Below are positions 62,276-64,000 of a DNA stretch of 64,000 bases, one piece after another. Under the pieces are notes generated by a model. It searched no databases and was not told the DNA's origin. It saw nothing but the letters and a program-made list of their open reading frames with translations. Origin of the DNA: Tidjanibacter sp. (GTDB lineage Bacteria; Bacteroidota; Bacteroidia; Bacteroidales; Rikenellaceae); contig JAFTUI010000004.1 in the NCBI GenBank assembly GCA_017466345.1, positions 62,001 to 126,000 of the forward strand, given 5' to 3'. Position 1 is the first letter of the stretch; every line of letters begins with the position of its first letter. Made by a program: the position numbers and the translations under genes.

Positions 62276-64000
62276 TTATTCAAAGTCATATCCTACAATG
62301 GAGTATCGATACTCACTCCAACCCTCGGCAGCCTTATATTCTTCCACGCTCTCGGTGGGCACATAAATCTTACGTCCCGAAGCATTGTCGTAGAACATAT
62401 CCGAGCCTCCTGTGGGTGGTGTTGTAGCCTTACAATATACACTTGTCAGCGAGAAGCAACTAGCGAATGCCCCATCTCCAATCGAAGTAACGCCATTGCC
62501 AATGGTAACACTTGTCAGCGAGGTGCAAGCCCAGAATGCACTATTCCCAATCCAAGTAACGCTGTCGGGAATGGTAATACTTGTCAGCGAGGAGCAATCA
62601 GCGAATGCCATATCTCCAATCGAAGTGACACTATCGGGAATGGTGTATTCTGTAAGTCCTGCGGGAGCAAAATGGTAGAGAGTAGCACCAAGAATCAAGC
62701 AACGACCATCTTCCGAAGCGAATTTGCCACAAAAACTTGTCAGTGAGGTGCAACCATAGAATGCAAGACCTCCAATCGAAGTGACACTATCTGGAATGGT
62801 AACACTTGTCAGCGAGGGGCAACCATAGAATGCCCAACTTCCAATCGAAGTAACACCCTCGGGAATGGTAACACTTGTCAGCGAGGTGCAACCAGAGAAT
62901 GCAGAATTTCCAATCGAAGTAACACCCTCGGGAATGGTGTATTCAGTAAGCTCTGCTGCGGGAGCATATTTGGTGAGATGTCGGTCAATAATAAGACATC
63001 TTCGGTCTTCCGAGGCAAATTTACCATTAAATTCCGCAAGGCTTGGACAATCAGCGAACGCACCCTCTGCGAGTGAAGTAACACTGTTGGGAATGGTAAT
63101 ACTTCTCAGCGAGGTACAGCCACTGAATACCCTCTCTCCAATCTCAGTAACACTATTGGGAATGGTGATACTTGCAAGGCTCAAACATCTTTTGAAAGCA
63201 TAACTTCCTATTCTCGTTACATTATCACCAATAACTATACTTGTAAATCCAGAGTCTACAAAAATACCATCATCAAAATCATAGTTTGTTTCAATAATTT
63301 TACTATTGATCACAAGTTCACCCATACCACCGTAAGAGAATGCCCAACGTCCAATTGAAATAACACTTTCTGGAATGGTGAGGCTCATCAGTCTTTTACA
63401 ACCATAGAATGCACCCACCCCAATCGAAGTAACACTATTGGGAATGGTAATACTTCTCAGCGAGGTACAGCCATTGAATGCACTCTCTCCAATCTCAGTA
63501 ACACTATCGGGAATGATAACACTTGCTAGCGAGGTGCAATTTAGGAATGCGGTATAAGGAATATGGGTTATGGCATTATCAGATATTAGAAGACCTATTT
63601 CCCCATTGTATATATTTAATGCAATATCCTTCCATTGCTGCTCAATATCAATTGGACTGCCATCCGTTGAGGTGTAAACAATCATATTATCAGCAAGTTT
63701 GTGGTAACGCGGGTAGAGGGCAATGTACTCGGTGTTTCGGTCGTTGTTGCCATCCGAGATGGTGAGCATCACCCTTGCGTTCTTCCTCATATAGAAGAAG
63801 TCCTCGCCAAGGTTGTCGCAAGTCATACTAATGGTCAAAACACCATTCTCCGCATCGGCAGTGCAAGATGTGATGGGCAGGCTTACGAAATCGGTTGTGC
63901 CGACAAAGTTGGCTTTGAGGGTCAAAATCTCCTCGAACCTCTCGGCGATGTCTGCAACAGCGCTCTTGGGCGAGATTATGAAGTCCATAGTCATCGTGCT
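62276..64000 (-). CDS. BspA-like leucine-rich-repeat protein (5' partial)
   Basis: The frame runs to the right window edge, so the N-terminus is missing; an ATG at 63994 is probably internal (S-T-M-T-M-D). The visible part opens with a beta-rich region (LISPKSAV-like to YIALYPRYHK, ~95 residues). About 15 BspA/TpLRR repeats of the form SITIPNSVTSIGVGAFYGC follow, interrupted by three KFASEDGRCLI-type insertions. It ends with the cap KIYVPTESVEEYKAAEGW and the tail YSIVGYDFE, also seen at 20398. A surface-exposed binding role is the family expectation. DNA repeats make it prone to repeat-number change. Confidence 0.8.
   Translation of the reverse strand, partial: STMTMDFIISPKSAVADIAERFEEILTLKANFVGTTDFVSLPITSCTADAENGVLTISMTCDNLGEDFFYMRKNARVMLTISDGNNDRNTEYIALYPRYHKLADNMIVYTSTDGSPIDIEQQWKDIALNIYNGEIGLLISDNAITHIPYTAFLNCTSLASVIIPDSVTEIGESAFNGCTSLRSITIPNSVTSIGVGAFYGCKRLMSLTIPESVISIGRWAFSYGGMGELVINSKIIETNYDFDDGIFVDSGFTSIVIGDNVTRIGSYAFKRCLSLASITIPNSVTEIGERVFSGCTSLRSITIPNSVTSLAEGAFADCPSLAEFNGKFASEDRRCLIIDRHLTKYAPAAELTEYTIPEGVTSIGNSAFSGCTSLTSVTIPEGVTSIGSWAFYGCPSLTSVTIPDSVTSIGGLAFYGCTSLTSFCGKFASEDGRCLILGATLYHFAPAGLTEYTIPDSVTSIGDMAFADCSSLTSITIPDSVTWIGNSAFWACTSLTSVTIGNGVTSIGDGAFASCFSLTSVYCKATTPPTGGSDMFYDNASGRKIYVPTESVEEYKAAEGWSEYRYSIVGYDFE

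Noticed and set aside
62450-63540. Regularly spaced repeats suggesting a CRISPR array
   Set aside because: The repeats are in-frame codons of leucine-rich repeats (69-base period), with no invariant repeat/spacer structure and no cas genes.

Overview
The window comes from a member of the Bacteroidales, most likely a gut or host-associated relative of Alistipes/Rikenellaceae. The family placement is inference. The order-level call rests on a SusC/SusD pair with ECF sigma and FecR, BspA-type leucine-rich-repeat lipoproteins, a BtuG-like corrinoid lipoprotein, a b558-type succinate dehydrogenase/fumarate reductase, an EF-G2-type paralogue, and many promoters of the Bacteroidetes form TAnnTTTG. 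I see no transposase, integrase, phage gene or CRISPR array.

Layout. 1-6060 (+): a surface locus (DUF4988/collagen-like/DUF4465 protein, surface lipoprotein, BtuG-like propeller, BtuB-like TonB receptor, DUF2284 protein) that fits vitamin B12 capture. 6230-9417 (-): tRNA-Leu, a lipoprotein, a small outer-membrane barrel, a DHH phosphoesterase. 9547-11697 (+): EF-G2-like factor. 11698-14433: a small accessory island with a structured-RNA candidate, an EcoRI-family adenine methyltransferase and a DUF262-HNH protein. 14498-18133: pyrophosphatase, tRNA-Pro, RNase R. 18189-20398: a second copy of the structured-RNA candidate in front of a BspA-like lipoprotein. 20537-32199: MiaB, YitT, PlsY, acyl-CoA ligase, TlpA-like protein, sdhCAB, enolase. 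32667-38423: S21, a five-module helix-hairpin-helix protein, methylmalonyl-CoA mutase (mutA, mutB). 39012-56057: a polysaccharide utilisation locus read leftwards (SusC, SusD, two FAD oxidoreductases, GH2-like and GH3 enzymes, a surface glycan-binding candidate, a fimbrillin-like lipoprotein and a 47-residue ORF), controlled by FecR and a divergent ECF sigma gene. 56193-61599: diadenylate cyclase, lipoprotein, frr-tlpA-pyrH, dxs. 61675-64000 (-): a Cys-tailed protein and the 3' part of another BspA-like gene.

How parts fit together: B12 uptake, the B12-dependent mutase and the fumarate reductase all suit succinate/propionate fermentation. The carbohydrate locus supplies sugar, and enolase and dxs are central metabolism.

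The strongest candidates for something undescribed are two sequence families. First, six palindromic elements sit directly behind the stop codons of fusA2-like, acyl-CoA ligase, eno, rpsU, mutB and frr, always in the same orientation relative to the gene; conserved blocks alternate with blocks that differ between copies but stay self-complementary. Second, two homologous leader RNAs (12065-12294 and 18189-18430) share a promoter, a nested-stem architecture and a terminator, yet precede unrelated accessory genes. The methyltransferase/DUF262-HNH pair is a plausible restriction-type defence system.
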